A stretch of 43,792 nucleotides of DNA from an uncultured Candidatus Saccharimonas sp. (lineage in GTDB: Bacteria > Patescibacteriota > Saccharimonadia > Saccharimonadales > AQU-01), in the NCBI GenBank assembly GCA_943358095.1, contig CALRGT010000007.1:1-43792 (forward strand), written 5' to 3'. Each line of letters opens with the position of its first letter. Position 1 is the first letter of the stretch. The notes under the pieces are model-generated. The model did not search any database. It saw only the letters and a list, made by a program, of their open reading frames with translations, and was not told the DNA's origin. The translations under genes were made by a program, and so were the position numbers. Below are positions 22,908 to 31,278 of the stretch, piece after piece.

Positions 22908-22943
22908 AATAAAACGTCTCACGGCAACGTGGGGCTTTTTAAT
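22907..22943 (+). terminator. Second terminator after the tRNA-His element
   Basis: GTCTCAC-GGCAAC-GTGGGGC (with G-T pairs) followed by a T-run, directly after the duplicated tRNA end. The convergent oxidoreductase gene ends a few bases beyond. Confidence 0.7.
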
Positions 22944-22953
22944 TTTAAGATTA

Positions 22954-23892
22954 TTAATCTTTTATCTTAATCGCTAGCTTACCTTTTACGGAGCCGCTTT
23001 CCCGCGCCTCAAAAGCCTCTTTAATCTGATTGAGAGTAAACACCTTATCAACCCGCACGTTCACTACGCCTTCATTAACTAATTTAGCAAGCTCACCTAA
23101 CTGCTCGGTCGAAGTATGAGTCGACTGGTAGATTGCGCTCACGCCAAACTTTTCTGACAAATCCTTATTAGGCTGGGTCGTCATAGAAACAATCACTCCA
23201 CCCATTTTCATCACACCAAATGATTTATCATAGGTTTCGCCACCAACCGTATCGAATACAGCATCCACACCTGTAACTAAATCTTCGAATTTCTGTGATC
23301 TATAATCAATAACCTCGTCAGCTCCAAGATCCTTAACAAACTTTATCCCCTCGCCTGATGCAGTCGTAATAACGTGCGCACCAAGATGTTTAGCCATTTG
23401 TATTGCAACAGATCCAATTCCACCTGCGCCACCATGGATCAAAATTGTCTGACCGGCTCGTAAGTTCATATGTTCATAAATAACTTGGTAGGCGCTTAGG
23501 CCAGTCATAACGATGGCCGCAGAATCGGTATAGTTTAAATTAGCCGGCATCTTGCCAACTTGACTAGACTTTGTTGAAGCAAATTCGGCAAAAGCACCGC
23601 TAGCTCCGCCAACAACATTAGCCTGACCGTAAACTTTATCGCCAATTTTAAAATCACTAACTCCCTCGCCAATTTCTGAAATAATTCCAGAAATATCACC
23701 TCCAAGCGTGACAGGAAAATTGAGTAAGATCGTGTCTTTTAAGAAACCTTCACGCACCATGGAATCAAACGGATTAATACTACTGGCATGAACTTCAACT
23801 AAGACCTGTCCATTGCCGGGTACTGGTTTAGCTACTTCTTGTACTTTAACCGCATCTGCGTGACCATAATTGTTAATCTGTGCTGCTTTCAT
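22954..23892 (-). CDS. NADP-dependent MDR-family oxidoreductase (quinone-reductase-like)
   Basis: 312 residues of the zinc-less medium-chain dehydrogenase type. It has the N-terminal GroES-like domain (VLVEVHASSINPFDSMVREG, LGGDISGIISEIGEGV, GDKVYG), the NADP-binding HGGAGGIGSVAIQMAK, then DLGADEVIDYRSQ and FDTVGGETYDKS. The zinc-binding cysteines of true alcohol dehydrogenases are absent. Substrate probably a quinone or reactive carbonyl. GGGGG precedes the ATG by five bases, so unlike many neighbours it has a leader and ribosome-binding site. Confidence 0.92.
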   Translation of the reverse strand: MKAAQINNYGHADAVKVQEVAKPVPGNGQVLVEVHASSINPFDSMVREGFLKDTILLNFPVTLGGDISGIISEIGEGVSDFKIGDKVYGQANVVGGASGAFAEFASTKSSQVGKMPANLNYTDSAAIVMTGLSAYQVIYEHMNLRAGQTILIHGGAGGIGSVAIQMAKHLGAHVITTASGEGIKFVKDLGADEVIDYRSQKFEDLVTGVDAVFDTVGGETYDKSFGVMKMGGVIVSMTTQPNKDLSEKFGVSAIYQSTHTSTEQLGELAKLVNEGVVNVRVDKVFTLNQIKEAFEARESGSVKGKLAIKIKD

Positions 23893-24007
23893 AATTACCC
23901 CCAGTTAAGATAGTCATTACTGTCAAAATATAACATCATACGTGCTCACTATACAAAATATTATAGTAACCTCACTTTTGCTCTACACTGCGGCAATTTA
24001 GCGACAG

Positions 24008-24589
24008 CTAGTTATGTGCCACAATTCGTCTAAATATTGTCAAAATATGCTGATAATTCGCTGTGCAATACCATATATCTATCGCTAATATTGCCAAGAA
24101 AAGTAGCTTTTCGACACTTTTACCTGTAGTAATTCGTAATTTTCGTAGTGGAGGAAAGCCGAATCTTATAGGTATAGGAAGCAACCAAGGTACTCCTTCT
24201 TTTGTAAGAGTATCCATAATCAAGTGCGACAACATACCAACCAAAAACGCCCACCAAACTAGATTTATCTGAACATGGGGCATCAGTGGATGAATAAAAT
24301 TAAGGAAGAGCCTGCTGAGTCCACCAAAAAGAGCAACACCCAAGAGCGAGTGTGTTAGAAAACGATGGCCACCCATACTTTTACCGACAATCTTGCCAAA
24401 AAATCTGCCTACTGGCAAATTATGCCACAAGGGCGCAGTCGGTTGATCAATGTCTGGAGTGATTCCACCGATTTGATTAGCCACCAAAGCCACTAATGCA
24501 GTTGCTAAATTTATATCGCCGATTGGGTAAACAATCAGCAGCAACCCAAGTGCCGTAATAGCCGCTAAATCGTGAGTTCTGGCAGTCAT
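24008..24589 (-). CDS. YdjM/DUF457-type membrane-bound metal-dependent hydrolase
   Basis: About 193 residues with four to five membrane segments. Histidine and aspartate motifs of the family are visible: MTARTHDLAA at the start, GGITPDIDQPTAPLW, GGHRFLTHSLLG and LSHLIMDTLTKEGVPWLLPIP. These are thought to form a metal site at the membrane face. I start at the ATG at 24589, before THDLAA, with TACAAT 8 bases upstream; a TTG six codons earlier lies inside the promoter. Physiological substrate unknown. Confidence 0.88.
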   Translation of the reverse strand: MTARTHDLAAITALGLLLIVYPIGDINLATALVALVANQIGGITPDIDQPTAPLWHNLPVGRFFGKIVGKSMGGHRFLTHSLLGVALFGGLSRLFLNFIHPLMPHVQINLVWWAFLVGMLSHLIMDTLTKEGVPWLLPIPIRFGFPPLRKLRITTGKSVEKLLFLAILAIDIWYCTANYQHILTIFRRIVAHN

Positions 24590-24690
24590 ATATACACATT
24601 GTAGCAAGTCGGCAATGGCTTGCTATGATTATTTGTTATAATTATAGGTAGCAAATAATCTGTTAGACCAAATTACATAGGAGACTGTAA

Positions 24691-26562
24691 ATGATTCGCA
24701 AAAGACTTGTAGGCTTAATAAAGTTTTTTAACATATATAGACAACTGGGCTTTGTTGTTCTGTCGTTTTTAATAGCTCTGCCGTTGGACCTAAGCGGACT
24801 TCATACGGCAGCCCATATAGTCTTGATTTCTAGCGCCACCCTAAATGTTATTCCACTACTATGGAACATGGTAAGAGATTTGCGTGACGGCACCTACGGC
24901 GTCGACATCTTAGCAGCCGTAGCAATAATAACTTCAGTCCTACTCAAAGAATACTGGGCTGGAATGATTATTATCCTAATGTTGACTAGTGGAGTCTCGT
25001 TAGAAGATTATGCACAACGTAGAGCCAAGACAGAATTAACCGCGCTACTAAACCGCGCCCCATTAATTGCTCACGTTCTGCGTGGTCGAAAAGTAGTAGA
25101 CATAAAGGTTGAACTAGTTGTAATGGGTGATAAATTAATTATAAAACCTGGCGAAGTCGTGCCCGTAGATGCAGTAATAATCGAGGGATTATCTAGCTTT
25201 GACGAGTCTAGCTTAACGGGCGAAAGTTTGCCAGTTAGCAAAAAAAGCGGAGAAGAGTTACTAAGCGGTTCAGTAAATATTGAAGGCGCAGTAACAGTTA
25301 AAGCACTACACTCTGCAGAAGATAGCCAGTACCAGCAAATTATCAAACTCGTAAAATCGGCATCTGCCAGCAAAGCACCTTTTGTAAGACTCACGGATCG
25401 CTATAGTATTCCTTTTACTGTAGTTTCATTTGTAATAGCCGGCGGAGCTTGGGCCATTAGTGGCGACCCTATCAGGTTCCTTGAAGTTATAGTTGTGGCG
25501 ACTCCCTGCCCACTTATACTAAGTGCACCTATAGCTCTTATCAGCGGTATGAGCCGAGCAGCCAAACACGGAATTATCATCAAGACCGGCTCTGCCATGG
25601 AGCGCTTAGCCGCAATCAAAACAATTGCCTTCGATAAAACAGGAACACTCACAAAAGGGCAGCCTGTCGTAGATCAAATCATAACTTTTGGCAAACACAC
25701 AAAAGAACAAGTCATAGGCTTAGCGGCTTCAATCGAACGAAGCTCTACGCATATTCTTGCTAAAGCAATAATCGAAAGAGCAGAATCTAGTAAAGCAAAA
25801 ATATCAAAAGCCAAGAAAGTCCGCGAATTTAGCGGCGAAGGGCTAGAAGCAAATATCGGTGGAAAAGATGTGCTTGTCGGTCGTTATATTTTAATGGAAA
25901 AAAACAGCGTAAACATACCTGCAAGTTTTACTAGATCAAAAATTGATCAAACAGCCGCTTATGTTGCTATAGATGGCGAACTAGCCGGCGTCATAACATT
26001 TACCGACGAAATGCGACCTGAAGCACAATCAACACTAGACGAACTACATCATTTAGGAGTAAAGAATATAATGATGGTAACAGGCGATAACAAGGTTACT
26101 GCTATGGCTGTGGCGGAGCACTTTAGCATAAGTAAAGTGGTCTACGAAGCATTACCCGCAGACAAGATCGCTGCAGTAGAATCGGTCACAATTAGACCAG
26201 TAGGATTTGTAGGCGATGGAGTCAATGACGCTCCAGTACTAGCAGCTTCAGATGTAGGCATAGCTCTTGGGGCTCGAGGGTCAACTGCAGCCAGCGAATC
26301 AGCAGATGTAGTAATAATGATGGATAGTATCAGCCAAGTAGCGACAGGAGTACGAATAGCCAAGCGCACATTCTTTATCGCTAAACAAAGTATTCTAATT
26401 GGAATCGGAATGAGTCTTGTGCTGATGTTGATATTCTCGACAGGCTACTTTAAGCCAATCTACGGAGCTATTGTGCAAGAGTTTGTTGACGTAGTAGTGA
26501 TCTTCAACGCTCTAAGGGCACACGGTTCATGGACAAAATCCAAAGCACTAAAAACTAACTAG
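24691..26562 (+). CDS. P1B-type heavy-metal-transporting ATPase
   Basis: 623 residues. Membrane segments lie near 10-60 and 70-105, the A-domain has SLTGES, the ion-path motif is TPCPL (271-275) in place of CPC, and the P-domain has DKTGTLTKG with phosphorylated D near 314. The N-domain reads SSTHILAKA instead of the usual SSHPLA, the hinge is GDGVNDAPVL, and two C-terminal membrane segments follow. There is no N-terminal metal-binding domain. Probably exports a divalent or soft metal ion; TPC makes the ion hard to predict. A good AGGAG precedes the ATG. Its stop overlaps the convergent gene by 4 bp. Confidence 0.93.
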   Translation: MIRKRLVGLIKFFNIYRQLGFVVLSFLIALPLDLSGLHTAAHIVLISSATLNVIPLLWNMVRDLRDGTYGVDILAAVAIITSVLLKEYWAGMIIILMLTSGVSLEDYAQRRAKTELTALLNRAPLIAHVLRGRKVVDIKVELVVMGDKLIIKPGEVVPVDAVIIEGLSSFDESSLTGESLPVSKKSGEELLSGSVNIEGAVTVKALHSAEDSQYQQIIKLVKSASASKAPFVRLTDRYSIPFTVVSFVIAGGAWAISGDPIRFLEVIVVATPCPLILSAPIALISGMSRAAKHGIIIKTGSAMERLAAIKTIAFDKTGTLTKGQPVVDQIITFGKHTKEQVIGLAASIERSSTHILAKAIIERAESSKAKISKAKKVREFSGEGLEANIGGKDVLVGRYILMEKNSVNIPASFTRSKIDQTAAYVAIDGELAGVITFTDEMRPEAQSTLDELHHLGVKNIMMVTGDNKVTAMAVAEHFSISKVVYEALPADKIAAVESVTIRPVGFVGDGVNDAPVLAASDVGIALGARGSTAASESADVVIMMDSISQVATGVRIAKRTFFIAKQSILIGIGMSLVLMLIFSTGYFKPIYGAIVQEFVDVVVIFNALRAHGSWTKSKALKTN

Positions 26563-27203
26563 GCAATATTAAGAACTTTAAAAAGTCCAACTACAGTTAA
26601 TATTATTAACGTATTGTCTATGCTAGAAAAAGCTAAATTTTCAACTAGAGTTGTTGATGACGAGACTAATAATAGGGCACTTAAAGAAATGGAAATATCC
26701 GCCCCTCCAAATATTATTACGCCCATCATGATCAATACAGAAACAACAAAGAATGTTGCAGTTCCTGCGATCGACTTAGAATTACCCAGAATCTTATAAG
26801 TATTAGACTTGCCAAATCTAGTTCCAACTATTGCTGCAAAACCATCCGCCAAAGCTACATGAAGGCACGCTGCAGCAAATACAATGTTGGCAGGCTCAAA
26901 ATATGCCAAAACTAAAACCGTTAAAGGCGCCAAAACCTCCCCTAGACTAAGGCGGGAAATATCGTACCAACTTTTTATCAGCCTAGTTTTTTTGATGACC
27001 AAAAAAAATATTACACTCAGCCAACAAATAATTCGTACCTGCGACCATGAAATAAAATATGGCGTAAAGGCGATCAGACTACCAGATATGATATGGACGA
27101 CTTTTCTTGCCGACTCACCCTTTATAACTTTTTTGTGCCAGAGTATTTCTGCCAACAAAACAACTAACGCCAGCGTTACTAATAAGTACATTATTTTTAT
27201 CAT
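26559..27203 (-). CDS. Dolichol/polyprenol-kinase-like membrane protein
   Basis: 214 residues with six to seven membrane segments, resembling the SEC59/CTP-dependent lipid kinase group. Seen are ARKVVHIISGSLIAF near the start, the cytidylyltransferase-like LADGFAAIVGTRFGKS and NSKSIAGTATFF. Known members phosphorylate dolichol, farnesol or phytol with CTP. Here it could recycle undecaprenol or polyprenol for wall synthesis; this is inferred. TACAAT lies seven bases before the ATG. The tail-to-tail overlap with the P-type ATPase is four bases. Confidence 0.82.
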   Translation of the reverse strand: MIKIMYLLVTLALVVLLAEILWHKKVIKGESARKVVHIISGSLIAFTPYFISWSQVRIICWLSVIFFLVIKKTRLIKSWYDISRLSLGEVLAPLTVLVLAYFEPANIVFAAACLHVALADGFAAIVGTRFGKSNTYKILGNSKSIAGTATFFVVSVLIMMGVIIFGGADISISLSALLLVSSSTTLVENLAFSSIDNTLIILTVVGLFKVLNIA

Positions 27204-27238
27204 TGGTTGTATTGTATCTTACTTTAAGCTGAGTTTTG

Positions 27239-28930
27239 CTAAACTTTGTCGGCAGGCTTTTCTTCATTAGAGGTGACTTCATTTTTATTATCAAGCAGAG
27301 TTTTTTTGTTCGGTACAAATATCGAGAAGGTCGAGCCCTTACCTACTTCGCTTTCTAAGCCCAGCTTAGCATCAAGAAGTTTCGCCAATTTCTTTGTAAT
27401 ATACAGGCCAAGTCCAGTTCCGCTAGATGATCGTGTTCGGAAATCTTCTGCTCGGAAAAATTTATCAAAGACTTTCTTTTGATCGCTAACAGAAATGCCT
27501 ATGCCCTGATCGCTCAAGCTAAACAACACTCCTCCATCTTGTTCTTTGGCCTTAAGAGTTATCACCCCCTTGTCGCTATACTTCATTGAGTTGGTTATAA
27601 AGTTCTGTAATATTTCACGCACATATAGCCTATTAGACACTATGTTATCTGGTGTTGAATCATCAATCTCAGATTCAATCTTAAGGCCTTTTTCGACCGC
27701 TCCAGCTTGGTAAGAATCTTTTAAGTTGCTGATTATTTCTCTTGGATTAATATCTTCCAGGAGCATCTCTAAAGAGTCCTTTTCTGCTCTAGCAAAAGTA
27801 CTAAGGTCATTAAGCATGGTCGCCAGGAACACCGATTGATCGTGTGCAGTCTTAAGCGATGCAACAACTTTTTCACCACCGGCTAATTTTTCGGCAAATA
27901 ATATTGAGTTAGAGACGCCAGCCTCTACTACTGTAACTGGCGTTCTTAATTCGTGGGATATAACAGAAATAAACTCATCCCTCTCATCTTCTAGTGACTT
28001 CTCGCGTGTTATATCCCTTACAGTCACTACATAACCAGCCTCCGCACTATCATAACCATAATTTGGGCGAATTGGAGTAACGACAATACTCAAAGAAGCT
28101 ACGTCATTATCGCCGTACCTAATCTTAATGTCGTGTCGCTCAACAGGCTTACTTCCATTTGGTAATAAATCTTTCATGGATACTGACACTTCTTTTTCGT
28201 CTTCTAGCTTTGCAAAATCATCAACATTCTTATTGATCAGACTAACGTTAGTATCAAATAAGGCGAGTGCTGCAGCATTATACATCCTCACTTGTTGCTC
28301 TTCGTCTAAAACAAGCACTCCTTCGGTCATATTATTTACCAAGGCTAGTAGTCTTTTTTGTTCAATCGCCTCTCTTTTAATTGTTTCTTTTAGTTTTTCA
28401 CGATCCCAATCGAACACTCGCTGATAATTTATATAAAGACTACAAATAGCGGCGAAAACAAAGAAAGCTACAACTATATTAAGCTTGTCTGTTTGACCTA
28501 TGTGGTCTGTATTAGTCAGGTATATGTACTTTGCGATTGAGGTCACACCAAAACAAGCTACAGTCAACCACACACCTTTAGCGCCATAATATAGATTGCT
28601 AACAAAGACCACAAGATAAACGCCTATCACATATGGAGTAGATGCTGCAGATATAAAACCAATACCTAGAAAAACAAAAAGCTGATAGAAAATTATGTAA
28701 GTTAGCGGCCTATTATTAACTCGCGCCATGTCAAAAATACGAAATAATATGAGTAAAACTAGAGTGACACTAAGTATGCTGGCAAGAATAATCTCAAAGC
28801 TGGATGAGGTCGGGTCGTATGCGGTATGGAAGGCAATAGTCATCGCCAGAACTACATGCGAAAATATAACCGCCCTACTGTTGACGGATTTTTTAATAGA
28901 TTCAGCTAGCTCTTCCGGTCTTCGAATCAT
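27239..28930 (-). CDS. Membrane sensor histidine kinase with PAS domain
   Basis: 563 residues: about six N-terminal membrane segments (20-170) without a large external loop, a coiled linker, a PAS domain (about 195-310), then HisKA with H326 in VISHELRTPVTVVE and HATPase with FITNSMKYSD, SDQGIGIS and GTGLGLYITKKLA. The C-terminal 25 residues are charged. Sensing is probably at or within the membrane, or through the PAS pocket. No receiver gene is adjacent; the wHTH protein upstream is the nearest regulator and a lone receiver lies at 66-443. Confidence 0.94.
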   Translation of the reverse strand: MIRRPEELAESIKKSVNSRAVIFSHVVLAMTIAFHTAYDPTSSSFEIILASILSVTLVLLILFRIFDMARVNNRPLTYIIFYQLFVFLGIGFISAASTPYVIGVYLVVFVSNLYYGAKGVWLTVACFGVTSIAKYIYLTNTDHIGQTDKLNIVVAFFVFAAICSLYINYQRVFDWDREKLKETIKREAIEQKRLLALVNNMTEGVLVLDEEQQVRMYNAAALALFDTNVSLINKNVDDFAKLEDEKEVSVSMKDLLPNGSKPVERHDIKIRYGDNDVASLSIVVTPIRPNYGYDSAEAGYVVTVRDITREKSLEDERDEFISVISHELRTPVTVVEAGVSNSILFAEKLAGGEKVVASLKTAHDQSVFLATMLNDLSTFARAEKDSLEMLLEDINPREIISNLKDSYQAGAVEKGLKIESEIDDSTPDNIVSNRLYVREILQNFITNSMKYSDKGVITLKAKEQDGGVLFSLSDQGIGISVSDQKKVFDKFFRAEDFRTRSSSGTGLGLYITKKLAKLLDAKLGLESEVGKGSTFSIFVPNKKTLLDNKNEVTSNEEKPADKV

Positions 28931-29021
28931 AATTTAATCAATGCTTATGCTGACATTGTACAAGGTAGTGGCGCGGCGGTCTAATCATAACGCCCTTAAT
29001 GGCGCATAATCATACCTCGTA

Positions 29022-30116
29022 CTACTGCTTGGAGGGATCGATCAAGATATATCCGTCTTTTTTGACAGATTTTATAACATAACCTCTGGAATTAAACGCC
29101 CTGTGCCGACGCAAGCGATATACCAAAGAATTTAGGGCCCAATCTCCTGCAACTTCGTCACCCCAAATATAATCAAATATATCTTGCTTTCTCACCACTT
29201 TGCCTACATTCTTCATAAGTATCTTTAGGAGCTTTTTCTCCTTGTGGGGAAGGGTTGTTTCGCCGTAATGCAACAAATATCTCTGCAGTAATTCACTAAA
29301 AAATTCATATCTTCCGTCTACCAGCTTAATGAGTCCGATATTTAACAAGAAATCTACATCGTTAACTTTTTTGCCAAGAGCAATATATTGAAGCTGCTCT
29401 CTGCGCTTAACATTTTGACTCATAAATATATCAGATATCACCAGCTCTACCATCGGATCGGACAATGGATTCTCTAAACTCTGGCATCTTAGTAATATCT
29501 GGAATAGTGAATGGTGGCCGCCAGACAATTCTAGTGCCGTGCTTTTAATGTTTGGAGTGCCGTCAATCTTTGCTATAGATTCCAAATCATCAATAGAGTA
29601 CGGCTTAAAAAATATCTGTTTTGTGTGAATATTAAAGCTATCTCGCTCGGCACCCAACTTTAATTCTATGATTGGTGTTGAAGAAATAAATATCATCACA
29701 ACTTGCTCACGACTTGCATCCCGCAAATAGCGGAGATTATCAAATAAATTCTGATCTAGCAGACTACCTAATCTGTCGATACGATTTATGACAATAACTA
29801 TGCGTTCATTAGTTTTTGCTAATTTTTCTAGACCCTTGCGACTTTGCGTCAAAAAACTTTCGTCCGTTAATTTGTCGTTAGTTTTAGTGGCAAATTGTTC
29901 AAAAAAACAATTTTTTGTAAAATCAGACAGCTCGTATGTGTTGATGTGCACAAACTTATGTTTTGATTTGGCGGTTAAGTATCGGAGGAAAAACGACAAT
30001 CCAACACTGGGCAATCCAATCAAATTAAAAGATGACGACGACTCTATACTATCTGTGCATTCTTTATAAATAGCTTCACAGAATGTAGGAGGAAATTTGG
30101 TCTCAAGAAACTTCAT
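29022..30116 (-). CDS. Regulator with degraded STAND/AAA NTPase domain and OmpR-type winged helix
   Basis: About 364 residues. The first two-thirds resemble an AAA/STAND ATPase, but Walker A reads GLPSVGLS where GxxxxGKS is expected, so the lysine is missing; Walker B reads IVIVINRIDRL with N for the first acidic residue. The last 85 residues form an OmpR/PhoB-type winged helix (EKKLLKILMKNVGKVVRKQDIFDYIWG, SLVYRLRRH, GYVIKSVKKDGYIL). It probably binds DNA, with the NTPase part kept for binding or oligomerisation. I start at 30116, where CATAAT plus six bases precede the ATG. It is 91 bp upstream of the histidine kinase gene on the same strand. Confidence 0.82.
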   Translation of the reverse strand: MKFLETKFPPTFCEAIYKECTDSIESSSSFNLIGLPSVGLSFFLRYLTAKSKHKFVHINTYELSDFTKNCFFEQFATKTNDKLTDESFLTQSRKGLEKLAKTNERIVIVINRIDRLGSLLDQNLFDNLRYLRDASREQVVMIFISSTPIIELKLGAERDSFNIHTKQIFFKPYSIDDLESIAKIDGTPNIKSTALELSGGHHSLFQILLRCQSLENPLSDPMVELVISDIFMSQNVKRREQLQYIALGKKVNDVDFLLNIGLIKLVDGRYEFFSELLQRYLLHYGETTLPHKEKKLLKILMKNVGKVVRKQDIFDYIWGDEVAGDWALNSLVYRLRRHRAFNSRGYVIKSVKKDGYILIDPSKQ

Positions 30117-30142
30117 GTCTCTATTATGCGTCATTTTTATGA

Positions 30143-30169
30143 CATAATGCAACTTTTAGCTACATTATG
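30143..30169. promoter_or_regulatory. Inverted repeat upstream of the winged-helix regulator
   Basis: CATAATG (30143-30149) and CATTATG (30163-30169) form a 7-bp inverted repeat about 30 bp before the regulator's start. This is a reasonable size and place for an autoregulatory operator. Confidence 0.4.
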
Positions 30170-30287
30170 GAGGTGTAGTGAGTGGTGAAGGGTAAAGACT
30201 TAAGACGCCCCTGTAATACGGCTGGCACGGTATTATCTATTAAATGCACGCGTTTTATAGGCTGTGTACAACAGAGGTATAAATTGT

Positions 30288-30293
30288 TATAAT
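30288..30293 (+). promoter_or_regulatory. -10 element for tRNA-Pro
   Basis: TATAAT, with TGTACA 17 bases upstream (30265-30270) as a possible -35. The transcript would begin near 30300, about 40 bases before the tRNA. Confidence 0.6.
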
Positions 30294-30338
30294 ACTCAAG
30301 TTCATAAGTGTAATAAGTAGTTATGCACTTTGATTAAA

Positions 30339-30414
30339 CGGGGTGTGGCGCAGTTGGTAGCGCGCGCGGTTTGGGACCGCGAGGTCGAAGGTTCGAGCCC
30401 TTTCACCCCGACCA
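30339..30414 (+). tRNA. tRNA-Pro (TGG)
   Basis: Acceptor CGGGGTG/CACCCCG, D-arm GCGC/GCGC, anticodon stem CGCGG/CCGCG with loop TTTGGGA (anticodon TGG), T-arm AAGG/CCTT with TTCGAGC loop, discriminator A and encoded CCA. Followed by a terminator and two tandem copies of the split T-arm element. Confidence 0.96.
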
Positions 30415-30451
30415 AAGAAAAAAGGTTACATTTATGTAGCCTTTTTTCTTT
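30414..30451 (+). terminator. Terminator of tRNA-Pro
   Basis: AAAGAAAAAAGG and CCTTTTTTCTTT flank TACA/TGTA, giving a long stem directly after the CCA. Confidence 0.85.
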
Positions 30452-30578
30452 GGCAGGCGTTAGTACTCGCTTCTTCGACGCGTCAGCTTGAGCTGACGCA
30501 GGTCGAGGGTTCGGTCATCAGTATAATGCCCGAGATTTATCTCGGCGCATAGATTGATGTGCACTGCCCTTTCACCCC
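30452..30578 (+). mobile_element. tRNA-Pro-linked split T-arm element, copy 1
   Basis: A decayed inverted T-arm (ACTCGCTTCTTCGAC) leads into a perfect 9-bp apex hairpin GCGTCAGCT-TG-AGCTGACGC (30480-30499). The direct left T-half AGGTCGAGGGTTCG (30500-30513) is followed by a 53-base insert and the right half CCCTTTCACCCC (30567-30578), identical to 30398-30409 of the tRNA. The insert has the shared ends GTCATCAGT and GATTGATGTGC but a different middle hairpin (GCCCGAG/CTCGGCG), with base changes that keep pairing. Confidence 0.72.
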
Positions 30579-30678
30579 TATTTGACAGTAACAACTGACG
30601 AAAGGTCAAAGTTCGGTCATCAGTCACAGGCCCCAGCGTAGCGGGCGCCTGGATTGATGTGCGCCTCCCTTTCACCCC
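30579..30678 (+). mobile_element. tRNA-Pro-linked split T-arm element, copy 2
   Basis: A tandem second copy, about 100 bp on. The left T-half is AAAGGTCAAAGTTCG (30601-30615), the insert 30616-30666 and the right half CCCTTTCACCCC (30667-30678). TTGAC and GTCAA arms form the apex. The 53 bases 30612-30664 match 49 of 53 at the tRNA-Arg(TCG) locus on the other strand. CCA is not retained here; the right half ends CCCCTA. A 71-codon minus-strand frame across the region (30460-30675) is an artefact of the two repeats. Confidence 0.72.
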
Positions 30679-30724
30679 TACTGTAACCTTACATAGACGA
30701 GTGACTTAAACAGCCAGCTAAAGC

Positions 30725-31219
30725 CTATCTATAGTCAACGACCCGAAATTCACGACCTGAATTCTTGTGATCAATCAAGTTCATCTGAACAGCCCTAACC
30801 AGCCCTCGGACGGCAACAAATGCGTCGTCAGCTGATAAGCCGTACATGTCAACCAATTCATCGTGCTTGTCATAAAAAGAAACATCTGTCTCTTCAATTG
30901 ACGCATTAAAATCTATCTTAGAAATTGGAGATGATGATTTAAAAGGCATATTAACTTCGCCAATCAAGACTTGACTTGGAGCTGTGCCAAGAACACTAGA
31001 AGCCGACAATCTTTCGCCTGGCAAATAATCTACAGAAGTCATTGCAGGATGCTTAATGAATGCACCACTAAAACGATTCAACATTAAAGTAGGCTCTTTT
31101 TGAAGAACATCATATGGAGCGAAAGTATTGTAACGATACTTTGCTAATAGTGGAATATCAAGACCAGCCAGCGCATGAATAGGGCCAAGATGGCCCCTTT
31201 CTATATTGAATTGAGGCAT
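30725..31219 (-). CDS. Conserved-looking soluble protein of unknown function
   Basis: 164 residues with no signal peptide or membrane segment. It begins MPQFNIERGHLGPIHALAG, then RYNTFAPYDVLQKEPTLML and a DDAFVAVRGLVRAVQMNLID helix near the end. The composition is that of a normal folded enzyme-sized protein, but I do not recognise the family. TATAAT and a second TATAAA lie just before the ATG. It is on the strand of ymdB-rny and lies just downstream of ymdB, with about 60 bp between. Confidence 0.62.
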   Translation of the reverse strand: MPQFNIERGHLGPIHALAGLDIPLLAKYRYNTFAPYDVLQKEPTLMLNRFSGAFIKHPAMTSVDYLPGERLSASSVLGTAPSQVLIGEVNMPFKSSSPISKIDFNASIEETDVSFYDKHDELVDMYGLSADDAFVAVRGLVRAVQMNLIDHKNSGREFRVVDYR

Positions 31220-31278
31220 ATTTATACTATTATATCATCTATCTGGTTATTATCTATAACGACAGTCCCTGCCTGGGC

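Noticed and set aside
30460-30675. 71-codon minus-strand reading frame after tRNA-Pro
   Set aside because: It spans both tandem split T-arm copies and its protein is a translated repeat without start signals.
15115-30678. CRISPR array or classic REP sequences as an explanation for the tRNA-linked repeats
   Set aside because: There are no regular spacers, and the arms differ at each tRNA while matching that tRNA, which REP or CRISPR repeats do not do.
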